Source: Cordilura impudica (Eukaryota > Arthropoda > Insecta > Diptera > Scathophagidae). From it: 64,000 nt of DNA. Below the pieces are notes generated by a model. It did no database searches and was not told where the DNA came from. It saw only the letters and a list, made by a program, of their open reading frames with translations. The stretch lies in assembly GCA_963682025.1 (NCBI GenBank), contig OY821521.1, forward strand, positions 116,777,604 through 116,841,603. The letters are read 5' to 3'. The position numbers and the translations under genes are program-made. This document shows positions 33,993 to 45,442 of the stretch, in pieces (positions within the stretch are counted from its first letter, which is position 1; every line of letters starts with the position of its first letter).

Positions 33993-35956
33993 AGAAAACG
34001 TTGGCTGGGAAAACCATAAAAATCCTAGTCGATACTGGGGCTTCAAAAAATTACATTAAACCTTTCAATGAATTAAAGGGAATCATGCGAGTCCATAAGC
34101 CTTTTACTGTTCGTTCAATTCACGGTCGAAATACGGTTTCTGAAAAATGTGTTGTTAATATATTCGGTAAAAACACCTATTTTTTTATTCTTGGTAACAT
34201 ACCAACCTTCGACGCTATAATAGGGCTCGATTTATTGCGACAAATCGGCGCAAACATTGACCTTACAAGGGGTCAAATTGAATTTAATTCAAATACCGAA
34301 AAAATCAAATTTCTACAATGTGAAAACGTTAACCACATAAAATTGGCGGAACAGGACATTCCTGAAAACATTAGGGAGGAATTCGAGCAAATTATGGCAA
34401 AAAATTCTAGGGTTTTCGCGGACCCAAATGAATCACTGCCCTATAATACTAAAATTAAAGCTACCATTCGAACAAATACAAATGACGCAATTTACTCAAA
34501 GTCATATCCCTATCCAATGGGGGTATCCCATTTCGTGAACAAAGAGGTAGAAGATCTCCTAAGGAACAAAATTATAAGACCATCAAGGTCACCGTATAAT
34601 AGCCCAATTTGGGTAGTAGATAAAAAGGGCTTAGACGATGAGGGAAATAGGAAAAAACGACTTGTCATAGATTTCCGAAAACTTAACGCGGTCACAATAG
34701 ACGACAAGTACCCCATACCGAATATATCGGTAATTTTGTCGAATTTGGGCGAAGCGAAATATTTCACTACCCTCGACTTGAAATCTGGTTTTCACCAAAT
34801 AGAACTCTTGGAAAATGACAGAGAAAAAACAGCTTTCTCTATCAACAACGGGAAGTATGAATTTTGCAGACTTCCATTCGGACTGAGAAACGCCCCCAGC
34901 ATTTTTCAACGCGCAATAGATGATGTCCTTAGGGACCAAATAGGAAAATCATGTCATGTTTATATAGATGACGTGATAATCTACTCAAGAACTGAAAACG
35001 AACACATTACACACATTGATTGGGCCCTGAAAAAATTATTACAGGCTAATATGCGTGTTTCAGCCGAAAAATCAAAGTTTTTTAAATCTAACGTGGAATT
35101 CCTTGGTTTTATGGTCTCAAGAGGAGGCATACGTACAACTCCAAATAAAATCGAAACGATAAGAAATTACCCCCAACCGTCAAATCTTTTTCAGCTAAGA
35201 TCTTTTTTAGGTTTGACAAATTATTACAGATGCTTTATTAAAAATTTTGCAAAATTAGCAAAACCGTTAACCGATGAACTCAAAGGGGATAACGGAAAAG
35301 TAAGCGCTAGTCAGTCAAAAAAGGTACCAATAAATTTTAACGAAGAACAAGTTCGGACATTTGATAAACTTAAAGATATACTCATTTCAGAAGACGTCAT
35401 GTTGATGTATCCGAACTTCAGGAAACCTTTTGATCTGACGACAGATGCTTCTGCGCTAGGGCTAGGTGCAGTATTATCCCAAGAGGGTAAACCTCTTCAA
35501 TTTATTTCAAGAAAACTCACGCATGCCGAAACGAATTACGCAACCAATGAAAGGGAACTTTTGGCTATAGTCTGGGCCCTAAGGACCCTTCGTCATTACC
35601 TATACGGCGTGAGGGATCTAAATATATTTACCGACCATCAACCGCTAACATTTGCGGTTTCAGACAAGAATCCAAATGCGAAACTTAAAAGGTGGAAGGC
35701 GTTTGTTGACGAACATAACGCAAAAATCTTCTACAAACCGGGACGGGAAAATATTGTGGCAGATGCGCTGTCACGACAACAATTGAACATTACCGAACAA
35801 CAATATTCCGATCAGGCAACCATTCATAGTGAAGTATCATTGTCTAACACAATTCCAAGCACCGACAAGCCTATAAATTGTTATAGAAACCAGATCGTTA
35901 TCGAGGAGGCCGAGCACCCCTCGTCACGAACCCTTATCATTTTTGGGAAAAAATGA
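33959..35956 (+). CDS. pol: Errantivirus Pol, part 1: protease, RT, RNase H
   Basis: Read from the frameshift site; the 34001 position has only TTG and is not a real start. In order: aspartic protease (LVDTGASKNYI), RT with TLDLKSGFHQIEL and the intact catalytic box YIDD (34961-34972), RNase H (LTTDASALGLGAVL, TNERELLAIVWAL, IFTDHQPL) and the linker VADALSRQQ. The frame ends at TGA 35954-35956, just before integrase. Homologous elements run straight on into integrase, so this stop is odd. Confidence 0.92.
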   Translation, partial: FFRGESQLPFIEKTLAGKTIKILVDTGASKNYIKPFNELKGIMRVHKPFTVRSIHGRNTVSEKCVVNIFGKNTYFFILGNIPTFDAIIGLDLLRQIGANIDLTRGQIEFNSNTEKIKFLQCENVNHIKLAEQDIPENIREEFEQIMAKNSRVFADPNESLPYNTKIKATIRTNTNDAIYSKSYPYPMGVSHFVNKEVEDLLRNKIIRPSRSPYNSPIWVVDKKGLDDEGNRKKRLVIDFRKLNAVTIDDKYPIPNISVILSNLGEAKYFTTLDLKSGFHQIELLENDREKTAFSINNGKYEFCRLPFGLRNAPSIFQRAIDDVLRDQIGKSCHVYIDDVIIYSRTENEHITHIDWALKKLLQANMRVSAEKSKFFKSNVEFLGFMVSRGGIRTTPNKIETIRNYPQPSNLFQLRSFLGLTNYYRCFIKNFAKLAKPLTDELKGDNGKVSASQSKKVPINFNEEQVRTFDKLKDILISEDVMLMYPNFRKPFDLTTDASALGLGAVLSQEGKPLQFISRKLTHAETNYATNERELLAIVWALRTLRHYLYGVRDLNIFTDHQPLTFAVSDKNPNAKLKRWKAFVDEHNAKIFYKPGRENIVADALSRQQLNITEQQYSDQATIHSEVSLSNTIPSTDKPINCYRNQIVIEEAEHPSSRTLIIFGKK

Positions 35957-37047
35957 GACATATTTTGCAATTTTCAGACAAGCAAAATCTTTTTGAAATG
36001 GTCGAGAAGGTCATAAATCCTAATGTCGTAAATGCCTTATGTTGTACCTTGCCAACGTTGGCAATACTGCAGCATGATTTGGTAAGAAAATTTCAAGGTA
36101 CCAAATTCTGGCACTGTAAACTTTTTGTAATCGATATTTTCGATCCAAACGACCAAAAAGAAATCCTTTTAATGGAACACAACAGAGCTCATAGAGCAGC
36201 GCAAGAGAATTCGAAACAGGTTATTAAGGAATACTATTTTCCCAAAATGGATAGAATTGCAAAGGAAATTGTATCGAACTGTAAAACCTGCTCAGAGGCT
36301 AAATATCAAAGACATCCAAAACACCACGTTATTGAAGAAACGAAAATTCCTACCTATGCGGGAGAAATTCTTCATGTTGATATCTATTCCACCGATAGAA
36401 AGTATTTTCTGACCTGTGTTGACAAGTTCTCAAAATTTGCAATTGTCCAACCAATCCAGTCCCGTACAATAGTTGATATAAAAACATCTATACTACAGCT
36501 AATTAATTTCTTCTCTGGAACAAAAACTGTTTTCTGCGACAACGAAAAATCTCTTAACTCGGAAACTATTAGGGCAATTTTACAAGCAGCCGATATACAG
36601 ATCATAAATGCACCGCCATTACATAGTACTTCAAATGGTCAGGTCGAAAGATTTCATAGCACACTTAGCGAAATTGCACGTTGTTTAAAAATCGATAGGG
36701 ATATTAGTGATACGGTGGAACTGGTACTACAAGCAAACGTGCAATACAATAGAACTATTCACTCAGTTACGGGAAAGACACCTTTGGAGGTAATTCACAC
36801 CACTCCACTTGAATTAAGGGATTTTATTAGGGAAAGACTTATTAATGCCCAAACAAACCTTCTGTCGACGCACAATAGGGACAGAATTGATAGACAATTT
36901 AAAGTGTGCGATAAAGTTTTTGTCAAAGTAAACAAAAGATTGGGCAACAAACTGAGTCCACTGTATGAGGAGGGAATCGTTGAAGCAGATTTGGGGACAA
37001 CGATTCTCATTAAAGGGAGGGTGGTCCATAAGGACAACCTGAGATAG
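35953..37047 (+). CDS. pol: Errantivirus Pol, part 2: integrase, in a different frame
   Basis: This 364-codon frame overlaps part 1 by four bases (ATGA) and is -1 to it. The zinc module is HNRAHRAAQEN, then CKTCSEAK. The core shows LHVDIYS, VFCDNEKS and SNGQVERFHS, giving the D, D, E residues, and a C-terminal domain ends the frame. The run TTTTGGGAAAAAATGA at the overlap makes a one-base slip in this copy, or a read error, the simplest cause. Termination-reinitiation or recoding cannot be excluded. Confidence 0.88.
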   Translation: MRHILQFSDKQNLFEMVEKVINPNVVNALCCTLPTLAILQHDLVRKFQGTKFWHCKLFVIDIFDPNDQKEILLMEHNRAHRAAQENSKQVIKEYYFPKMDRIAKEIVSNCKTCSEAKYQRHPKHHVIEETKIPTYAGEILHVDIYSTDRKYFLTCVDKFSKFAIVQPIQSRTIVDIKTSILQLINFFSGTKTVFCDNEKSLNSETIRAILQAADIQIINAPPLHSTSNGQVERFHSTLSEIARCLKIDRDISDTVELVLQANVQYNRTIHSVTGKTPLEVIHTTPLELRDFIRERLINAQTNLLSTHNRDRIDRQFKVCDKVFVKVNKRLGNKLSPLYEEGIVEADLGTTILIKGRVVHKDNLR

Positions 37048-37070
37048 AATGGTGGAAGTACTTTAATTTA

Positions 37071-37093
37071 TTTGTTTTTTTTATATATTTTAG
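37071..37093 (+). promoter_or_regulatory. Predicted 3' splice site for env mRNA
   Basis: A T-rich tract (TTTGTTTTTTTT) is followed by ATATATTTTAG, with the AG at 37092-37093, 46 bases after the integrase stop. It is the best acceptor between pol and env by eye. Confidence 0.65.
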
Positions 37094-38549
37094 ACTTATC
37101 TTACTCACCGCATTTTTGTCCATAAGGGCAAGGATAATTAACTACTCGGACGCAGAATACATCCCCATTTATGATGGAGATATCATAGTCTGGGAAGAGT
37201 ACGGGTACATGAAACACACCGTAAACCTAACCTTGTATGACGAGCTAATTGGAAACACAGGGAACCTAACGAAGATATTTCCTCAATCCCACATGAAAAA
37301 AATCCTTTGGGCAGATGTCAACCATATTTCTACCTTACTGTCAGCTTTGAAAATCCATCATAGACATTCACGAAGCTTAAACATTTTGGGAACAGGTCTG
37401 AAAATTATAGCAGGTACTCCCGATTTCGATGACTTTGAAAAGGTGAAATTTACTCAAGAACAACTGGTGCACTCGAACAATAGACAGATCGAAATTAATG
37501 CAAGGGTTACCCAACAGTTACACAAACTAACGGACGTGGTAAATTCAATGGTGTCTGAAAACAGTAAAAACGGAGTGAATACTGAACATTTATACGAGAC
37601 ATTATTGGCTAGAAATAGAATGACAATCATAAGCCTTGAGAATCTAATTTTGTCTATCGGTTTAGCTAAGTCGAATATAATAGATTTGACAATACTGGAC
37701 AGCGACGAAGTAAACTCGATTGTTAAAGGTGATGACTCTACCGGGACCAGTGTCTCAGAGGTCATGGTTGTTAGTAGCATTAAGATTTTACAAAGTAATG
37801 AAATATTAAGTTTTATCATTAAGTTTCCTAGGCCAAAACAGTCCTGCAAAAAAATTAGCTTATTCCCCGTCTCCCATCATAAAAAAATCATTTCTTTCAA
37901 GGAGGGCAACATAGTGGCGAAATGCGGAAACCAAATAATCGCTGTAGAAGAATGCAGACCTTCCATTTCATCAACATTCTGCAAACTAAACATGAAGGAA
38001 ACATGTGCGAAACAAATAATGTCCAGCGCACCTGCTAAATGTAACACGGAGTTCGACCTCCTCGAAAAAATATCAGTAATAGATGATGGGGTAATCATCT
38101 TGAATAACGTTACAGCAAATGTGACCGAGGCGATGGAAACCCAAAACGTCCAGGGCACTTACCTTATTTTATTCGAAAATGAGGTCACCATCAACTTTAC
38201 GAAATATGTTAATCGAAATGGCGTTACTGGCAGAACCCCAGAATTGGCAAATATCCAAAAAATTGAAGTAATGGAACATGAACACGTATTAGGCCTACCC
38301 TACTTGCATGAAATGCATATCCAGAACTTGGAACATCTCCAGGAGCTAAAAAAAGATATTGTGTTGAGGCCTATTCTTAGTACCACTGCTTTCATAACAA
38401 TAGTTTGCATGTTTTTCATCGCATTCAAAATATTTAAAAACATCAAAGAGAAAAGGGAATTGAACCGCATCAAGAAATCATTGGAAGAGATCGTTAGGAA
38501 GACCGAGGACGGCCTTCATTCAAAAGGGGGAATAGTTAACAATAGTTAA
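37094..38549 (+). CDS. env: Errantivirus Env (exon 2)
   Basis: Env is the membrane glycoprotein of the group (baculovirus F-like class). There is no ATG at the head of this frame. From the acceptor it starts with a hydrophobic run (LILLTAFLSI), and leader exon 32696-32712 would add an ATG in phase, giving a signal peptide. A basic furin-like site RHSR (about residues 83-86 counted from 37116) precedes a glycine/hydrophobic stretch (LNILGTGLKIIAG), a candidate fusion peptide. A membrane span of about 20 residues (FITIVCMFFIAF) near the C-terminus leaves a basic tail of about 37. The stop (38547-38549) lies inside the 3' LTR. No break was seen. Confidence 0.88.
38522..38532 (+). promoter_or_regulatory. 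Errantivirus polypurine tract
   Basis: AAAAGGGGGAA ends one base before the 3' LTR and lies inside the env coding frame. It would prime plus-strand DNA synthesis. Confidence 0.8.
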
Positions 38550-38837
38550 GAATTTATACTTTTATATTTCTGTTTATTTTGTTTTTGTATTATTTTGTTT
38601 ATTTAACGCAATATGACACTTCTTTAGCTGTAGACTAAAATATTTTAAGTTATGTGCTTACGTTGCTACTCGTGTCAGTGTAAGCTAAAAGAAATATAAG
38701 AATAAAATAGTCAGTTAATTTACAGAACTCAAACAAGCCACTAGGCTTTTATCTTTATTTTTTATACTTTATACAAAGTGACCAAAAGGCACTTATTTTA
38801 TGAATTTTTATATGTGCAAAAGGCATTTAAACTAACT
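38534..38837 (+). repeat. Errantivirus 3' LTR
   Basis: It is 304 bp and no difference from the 5' LTR was found by eye. It is followed by the TSD copy TGTA. Confidence 0.93.
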
Positions 38838-39136
38838 TGTATATACCTATACATAGCCAAAACTTCCTTTTTTTTTGATGTCTTGTTACCAAAAAAAAAA
38901 TGTTTTTTGTTAAAGTGACACTTTTCTTTGATGTTTTATAATTAATTTTTAAATTAATTATTTTTATATATTTGGTTGTTACTGTTCTTGTTGTTTTTAT
39001 GGCATAATACGCCCAAAAAAAAATAAAAATACGAGATGACAAACTCCGTTAAATATCAATTTTGTGTTTTGCACGCTTTGTATATTGTACACACTTATAG
39101 TCGTATTTACGATTTATAATTTTACTTCGTCGCCAA
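38838..39136 (-). other. Rest of the G4 5' leader with PBS
   Basis: This noncoding, AT-rich leader of G4 continues after the errantivirus. It matches 48340-48623 of G5 apart from small indels. Next to the LTR the minus strand reads TTGGCGACGAAG, the likely primer binding site (about 39124-39136). Confidence 0.7.
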
Positions 39137-39283
39137 TGTAATGTATTGAAACACTTGAAGTTTGTTTAACAACTAAGTTTTATTGATATTGTAAATAACT
39201 AGAAGGCTATTAGATTAACGTGAGAAAAGCTTAATTCTTAGATAATGTTAAGAGTTGGGGATGCGCTTATGCAAATACTATAT
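39137..39283 (-). repeat. 5' LTR of G4, damaged
   Basis: It starts TGTAATGTATTG but has lost ATTAC internally. It ends at CTATAT, without the terminal AACA, and joins BEL sequence TCGGGGTC directly. The expected target duplication is not present on this side. Confidence 0.8.
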
Positions 39284-40730
39284 TCGGGGTCAATTGTGCC
39301 CCATACCTCGCTATTCGAACGATTATCCAACTAGCTGATGATGTTCGATCCATATATCCACTCGCCAGCAATATTCTCCATGATTCTATGTATGTAGATA
39401 ATGTGTTAGCTGGAGCTCATTCCATTCAAGATGCTTTGGAGGCCAAAAATCAGCTTATTCGTGCTCTAGACTCTGCCGGATTTTCACTACGGAAGTGGAC
39501 AGCGAACTCCAAAGATGTCCTAGCAGATATACCCTCTGAGCCCTTACTGAATGAAGATTTTTTGGATTTCGAGCACAGCAGTTCAGCAAAAACACTTGGC
39601 ATCCGGTGGAACGCAAGTACAGATTCCTTCTATTTTGCAGCAAACCAATTTCCGGGATCATCGAAATATAAAAAACTGAAGTTTTATCCCAAATTGCGCG
39701 ACTATTTGATCCTGCTGGCTGGTTGTCACCGTGCGTGTTCTAGCGAAGATATTAATGCAACAAATATGGATTGAACGTACCGACTGGGATGATATCCTCT
39801 CTCCCACGTCTCTTTCGCAGTGGAAAACTTTCCAATCGAATTATTCATTTATTAATGATATCCGCATTCCTCGATGGATCGATTTAACATAAACCGCTGA
39901 AATCCAATTCCACGGATTCTGTGATGCATCCGAAAAAGCATACGCAGCAGTCTTATATGTTCGAATAGTGAACGGTAGTTCTATAAAAACCCACTTGGTG
40001 TCTTCTAAAACAAAAGTAGCTCCAGTAAAAACTTTGCCTATTCCAAGATTAGAGCTTTGGGGTGCTGTCCTTCTTGCAGAAATGACAGTCTTCTTCCGCG
40101 ATTAGAGGTAGAAAAATATTAAATTTTTTGTTGGACTGACTCCACCATTGTTCTTTCATGGTTAGCTGGGTCTAATCATGTTCATGGTTAACCTTTGTCG
40201 CAAATAGGGTTTCCAAAATTATCCAGATAATTGATCCAAGACACTGGTACCATGTTTCTTCCGAAAATAATCCGGCGGATTTGGCAAGTCGAGGGCTTTT
40301 TCCGCAAGATATAGATAATGAGCTTTGGTGGTATGGACCGAAATGGCTTAAAGAGAATAGTATTTTTAATCCAAATTCCGAGCCTCGTATTGCAGAAGAA
40401 ACATGTTTGGAAAGAAAAACGTTCCAATAGGTCATAAAATTTTTTACAGTAGGCAAAGTTAGCATTAACAGTTTTCCTTTCCAAATATGCTTCGTCGCGG
40501 TCTTGCAATGTGTTAAGTGTGAATGATATATTTCATATAGGTCCGGTTTTAAAAAACTGATTTATCTCTTCTTATTCTAAAGTGGCGTTTTTCCGATATG
40601 TGTTCAATGCTGACATACAAAAGATGTATCGTCAGATATTAGTTGATCCAGAACACACTCCTTTTCAGAGAATTTTATTCCGACAAGACCCAAGTGAGGT
40701 TATCCAGGACTTTGAACTGAAAACAGTTAC
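39284..40730 (+). pseudogene. BEL/Pao RT (second half)-RNase H plus repeated RT start, unit 5
   Basis: The BEL RT resumes at TCGGGGTCAATTG, the point where G entered. The catalytic box is YVDN (39391-39402), one aspartate changed. The frame 39388-39774 ends because of a base shift near 39735. RNase H follows with a TAA near 39891 and a deletion near 40083, and runs to about 40430. The repeated RT start (about 40494-40730) ends at the G5 LTR. No minus-strand BEL module occurs here. Confidence 0.8.
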
Positions 40731-41135
40731 TGTAATGTATTGAAACACTTAAAGTTTGTTTAACAACTAACTTTTATTGATATTGTAAATTACTAGAAGG
40801 CTATGAGATTAACGTGAGAAAAGCTTAATTCTAAGATAATGTTAATTACAGAGTTGGAGATGCGCTTATGCAAATAATATATAACACGCCTCCACTTAAA
40901 TTTGTTCATTAGTATTTATCAAATTGTTTTAAATTTTTATAAACATTAATTAACTTTATATACGTATACAATTACTGTATTAAAATATATACTCATATAT
41001 TTATAATTATTAATTATACATTTTTTTACATAAATTCATAACATATATTTATTACTTCGATTCTATAAGAATTCAGTTCAGATTTGAAATTCATAAATTA
41101 TACAATAGTTTATAAAAATAGTTCCTTTTTTTTAT

Positions 41136-42379
41136 TCATTGTTTATATATTTTCCTTTCCTTGGGTCTTAAAACCCTTGTGCATATATTTTTGTTTTGTC
41201 TTTCCTGAATTTCATCTGACAAGTTTTTATTAATATCTGAATTTATAACCTCAGTTTTTATATCAATTTCTGAATTTGGTTTATTTACATTTTTGTTCTT
41301 TAATTCTACGCAATTATTATTTTGTGATTGTTCAACTGATGCACTTGTATTTTTATTTGAACATGATGGTGGCTCTGGCAACATGAAATCATCATTAACG
41401 TTTTGATTTTCCGTCGGACCTGCCCTAATCTGATCAGTATGTCTCTTTATAATTCTACTGTTCGAAAGAATACATTGATATGAACGTGGACCCGTTTTAT
41501 CACTAATAATCGCCGGGGCCCATGACTCCTTGTTTACATTTGTATAATCTCTAATAAAAACATTTTGATCCTTCCTAAAATTGACTAACCTCTTATCCTT
41601 ATAATTAGAAGCGCTTTTCATCTGCTTCTCTAATATCCTATTTTCAATGAGAGGAGGTTTAATTAGATCAAATCGTGTTCTAATTGATCTTCCAATAAAA
41701 ACCTTAGCTGGGCTTTCATCCGTTGAGCTGTGTTTCATATTACGATAGTCCATTAAAAATCGGTTTAAAATCACATCAATATTCTCGTCTTTACCAGAAT
41801 CTAAGTTCGCATAAATGGATTTTTTTAATGACTTGGCAAAATTCTCCGCCTGGCCGTTTGTGGCTGGATGTCCAGGAACAGTCAATATATGTCTGATACC
41901 ATTTTTTGAAATAAAATCCTTAAATTCGCCTGAGACAAACTGTCTACCGTTATCACAATCGTATAAGGAATACCGAAACGGCAAAAAATTTCTCTTAATT
42001 TCATTATTACAAAATTGGAAGTGATATCCTTTGTTTTAAAAACTTCTACCCATTTTGAATATGAGTCTATAATTATAAAAAAATGATAATTCCTGATTGG
42101 ACCCGCAAAGTCTATGTGAATCCGTTGCCACACAGAGCTTGTAGGACTCCATGGTATGAGCACACTCTTTTCCGGACTAGCAATGAGTTTCTGACACGAA
42201 ATACAGGATTTGACCAAATTTTCAGTATCATCAAGCTTGGGCCACCAGACAAATGACCTGGCTAGCGCTTTGGTCTTAACTATGCCCAAGTGAGATTCAT
42301 GCAATAGCCGCAGTATTGATTTCCTTAATTTTTCCGGTACTATAACTCTATAGCCCCATAATACACAGTCATGATCCAC
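41136..42379 (-). pseudogene. G5 integrase, first copy
   Basis: Frames 41882-42379 and 41136-41984 overlap. They are separated by loss of CTTA at about 41956, in the SDNGRQF codons, so the second core aspartate is lost in the natural frame. The C-terminal domain is complete. Confidence 0.83.
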
Positions 42380-42682
42380 GGTTAGCTCAATATCCTTACT
42401 TATAAATGTCTTAAACTCTTCACCTTTTAATTCCCAATTCTACCCATTCGAACAAATTCACATACCTTAGCTAGAATAGGATCACGCCGAGTTTCACGGG
42501 CTATGTCTCTAAAGTCTAGGTTCAAAATATTCTCCTTCTGTCGGTGTCATTGACGCCATTTATCCTCAGTTGAGGCATTCGCGATAAATAGTCGGCTTCA
42601 TTCGATTGACCCTTAACAAATTCTATTAAATAATTAAATCCCGAAAGAATAAATGCCCACCTTTGAACACGTGCGGCTGCCA

Positions 42683-44065
42683 TTAATGGCAAGCCCTTAT
42701 ATTCGGCAATATTGAAGTCAATGATTTATGATCAGTTCTTAATGTAAAGAAATTTCCAATTAAATATTGTTTTAATTTCGTTACACAGAAAATAATAGCC
42801 AGTGCTTCTTTTTCATGTGTACTGTACTTTTGTTCGGCTTTAGATAAAGCCCTTGATATAAATGGTACTGGTTTAAATATGTTGTTAGGAAATTTATGAG
42901 ATAGTATGCCAGCTATGGCATAATCTGAAGCGTCTGTTGTAAGAAAAATTGGTAACTTTGGGTTGAAGTGTACTAAAACGTTATCCGAAATAATTTCCTT
43001 CTTTATCGTATCATACGCTATTTGACAACTTTCAGACCACTCAAATTTAACATTTTTTTGTAACAAATGATATAAAGGTGTCATAATTTTTGCAAAATTA
43101 TTAACAAATTTTGCGTAATAATTCGCCATGCCTAAAAATGCACCTAATTCCGACACATTATTGAGAACTGGAGCACCCAACACCGAACTCATTCTTTCTT
43201 CGTTCTTTCTAAGACCAAATTTGTCAATGGTAAAACCTAAGTATGAAATTTCGTTTCTAAAAAATTCACACTTTAATAAATTAAGCGTAAGTCCAGCCTC
43301 CAATAATTTATTCAACACTGATTTCAGATTCTGAATATGTTCCGTTAAATTTTCACCTGATACCGTAATATCATCCTGATATACAACTACAAATGTTATG
43401 CCCTGCAATAAATTTGCCATCGTCTTTTGAAATATCGAAGCTGCAGGTTTAATGCCAAAAGGCAAACATTTCATCTTCAAGGTGCCAATGTGGGTTGACC
43501 ATGTACATAGAAGCTGTGATTCATCTTCAAGAATAAGCTGGTTATATGCATTAGACAAGTCTAGTTTCGAAAACTGTTGACACCCTTGAAGTGAAGCAAA
43601 TATCTCGTCTATTAAAGGAAGGGGATACTTAAAATCGTTCAAATATTTGTTTATAGTGACTTTATAGTCACCACAAATTCGAATGTCACCATTCGGCTTT
43701 AAAATTGGAACAAGAGGTGTACCCCACTCCGAATGATCCACCCGTTCCAAAACATCATTCGCAATTAATTCCCTTAGGCTATCCTCAATTTTACTTTTCC
43801 AAGCTAATAGCACTGGACGCGGCTTACAAAAGATAGATTTTGCATCCTTGTCCATGGCCAGAGAAATTTTCCCAAATTTATAACTTCCAAGGCCACTACT
43901 AAAAACTTCATGAAATTCGTGTTTTATCTGCTCAGTCAAAATGGAATACTGACCAGAACTGATAGAGTTCACCTGAACAAGTTCGAAACCAAATGATCTT
44001 AAAAAATTTCTACCAGATAAAGTACTTCTATTATCATCTGTCACTACAAGTCTGATTTTTCTCAC
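42683..44065 (-). pseudogene. G5 protease(part)-RT-RNase H, first copy
   Basis: The frame is 460 codons with YQDD. It begins within the protease because the duplication junction at 44081 removes its start. RNase H ends in the same ILPNIRACH frame change as G4. Confidence 0.83.
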
Positions 44066-44198
44066 CTTACCATTATATTCACATTTTTTTACATAAATTC
44101 ATAACATATATTTATTACTTCGATTCTATAAGAATTCAGTTCAGATTTGAAATTCATAAATTATACAATAGTTTATAAAAATAGTTCCTTTTTTTTAT

Positions 44199-45442
44199 TC
44201 ATTGTTTATATATTTTCCTTTCCTTGGGTCTTAAAACCCTTGTGCATATATTTTTGTTTTGTCTTTCCTGAATTTCATCTGACAAGTTTTTATTAATATC
44301 TGAATTTATAACCTCAGTTTTTATATCAATTTCTGAATTTGGTTTATTTACATTTTTGTTCTTTAATTCTACGCAATTATTATTTTGTGATTGTTCAACT
44401 GATGCACTTGTATTTTTATTTGAACATGATGGTGGCTCTGGCAACATGAAATCATCATTAACGTTTTGATTTTCCGTCGGACCTGCCCTAATCTGATCAG
44501 TATGTCTCTTTATAATTCTACTGTTCGAAAGAATACATTGATATGAACGTGGACCCGTTTTATCACTAATAATCGCCGGGGCCCATGACTCCTTGTTTAC
44601 ATTTGTATAATCTCTAATAAAAACATTTTGATCCTTCCTAAAATTGACTAACCTCTTATCCTTATAATTAGAAGCGCTTTTCATCTGCTTCTCTAATATC
44701 CTATTTTCAATGAGAGGAGGTTTAATTAGATCAAATCGTGTTCTAATTGATCTTCCAATAAAAACCTTAGCTGGGCTTTCATCCGTTGAGCTGTGTTTCA
44801 TATTACGATAGTCCATTAAAAATCGGTTTAAAATCACATCAATATTCTCGTCTTTACCAGAATCTAAGTTCGCATAAATGGATTTTTTTAATGACTTGGC
44901 AAAATTCTCCGCCTGGCCGTTTGTGGCTGGATGTCCAGGAACAGTCAATATATGTCTGATACCATTTTTTGAAATAAAATCCTTAAATTCGCCTGAGACA
45001 AACTGTCTACCGTTATCACAATCGTATAAGGAATACCGAAACGGCAAAAAATTTCTCTTAATTTCATTATTACAAAATTGGAAGTGATATCCTTTGTTTT
45101 AAAAACTTCTACCCATTTTGAATATGAGTCTATAATTATAAAAAAATGATAATTCCTGATTGGACCCGCAAAGTCTATGTGAATCCGTTGCCACACAGAG
45201 CTTGTAGGACTCCATGGTATGAGCACACTCTTTTCCGGACTAGCAATGAGTTTCTGACACGAAATACAGGATTTGACCAAATTTTCAGTATCATCAAGCT
45301 TGGGCCACCAGACAAATGACCTGGCTAGCGCTTTGGTCTTAACTATGCCCAAGTGAGATTCATGCAATAGCCGCAGTATTGATTTCCTTAATTTTTCCGG
45401 TACTATAACTCTATAGCCCCATAATACACAGTCATGATCCAC
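44199..45442 (-). pseudogene. G5 integrase, second copy
   Basis: Both frames (44199-45047, 44945-45442) translate identically to the first copy, including the CTTA loss. Confidence 0.83.

Larger units (their letters stand above)
32079..38837 (+). mobile_element. Errantivirus (gypsy-type endogenous retrovirus), near-complete, young
   Basis: The 6759-bp element has 304-bp LTRs that look identical by eye, AGTTA...TAACT ends and a 4-bp target duplication TGTA (32075-32078 and 38838-38841). It also has a PBS, gag, pol, env and a polypurine tract. AGTTA termini, a 4-bp TSD at an alternating purine/pyrimidine (TATATA-like) site, and a third env ORF are the marks of insect errantiviruses. It lies in the 5' leader of G4, and the matching spot in G5 (about 48340) is the empty site. 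The only lesion seen is a frame change in pol at 35953-35956. Confidence 0.95.
27499..39283 (-). mobile_element. Ty3/gypsy element G, copy 4, both LTRs, split by an errantivirus
   Basis: It is the first copy with both ends: 3' LTR at 27499-27654 and 5' LTR at 39137-39283. Without the nested errantivirus (32079-38837) and its duplicated TGTA it is about 5.0 kb. The RT box is the normal YQDD. It is still dead: the 5' LTR lacks its last bases, gag has a TGA and the shared TAG, and integrase is separated from RNase H by a frame change and a 25-base deletion. Confidence 0.88.

Noticed and set aside
34001..34003. TTG as the start of errantivirus pol, and TTG 37116 as the start of env
   Set aside because: Both frames are open upstream. 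Pol fits the frameshift site at 33959, and env fits splicing at 37093.
35945..35956. Programmed -1 frameshift inside pol at GGGAAAAAATGA
   Set aside because: The A run is not an in-frame canonical X XXY YYZ heptamer. An indel or read error is simpler, so the case is left as a question.
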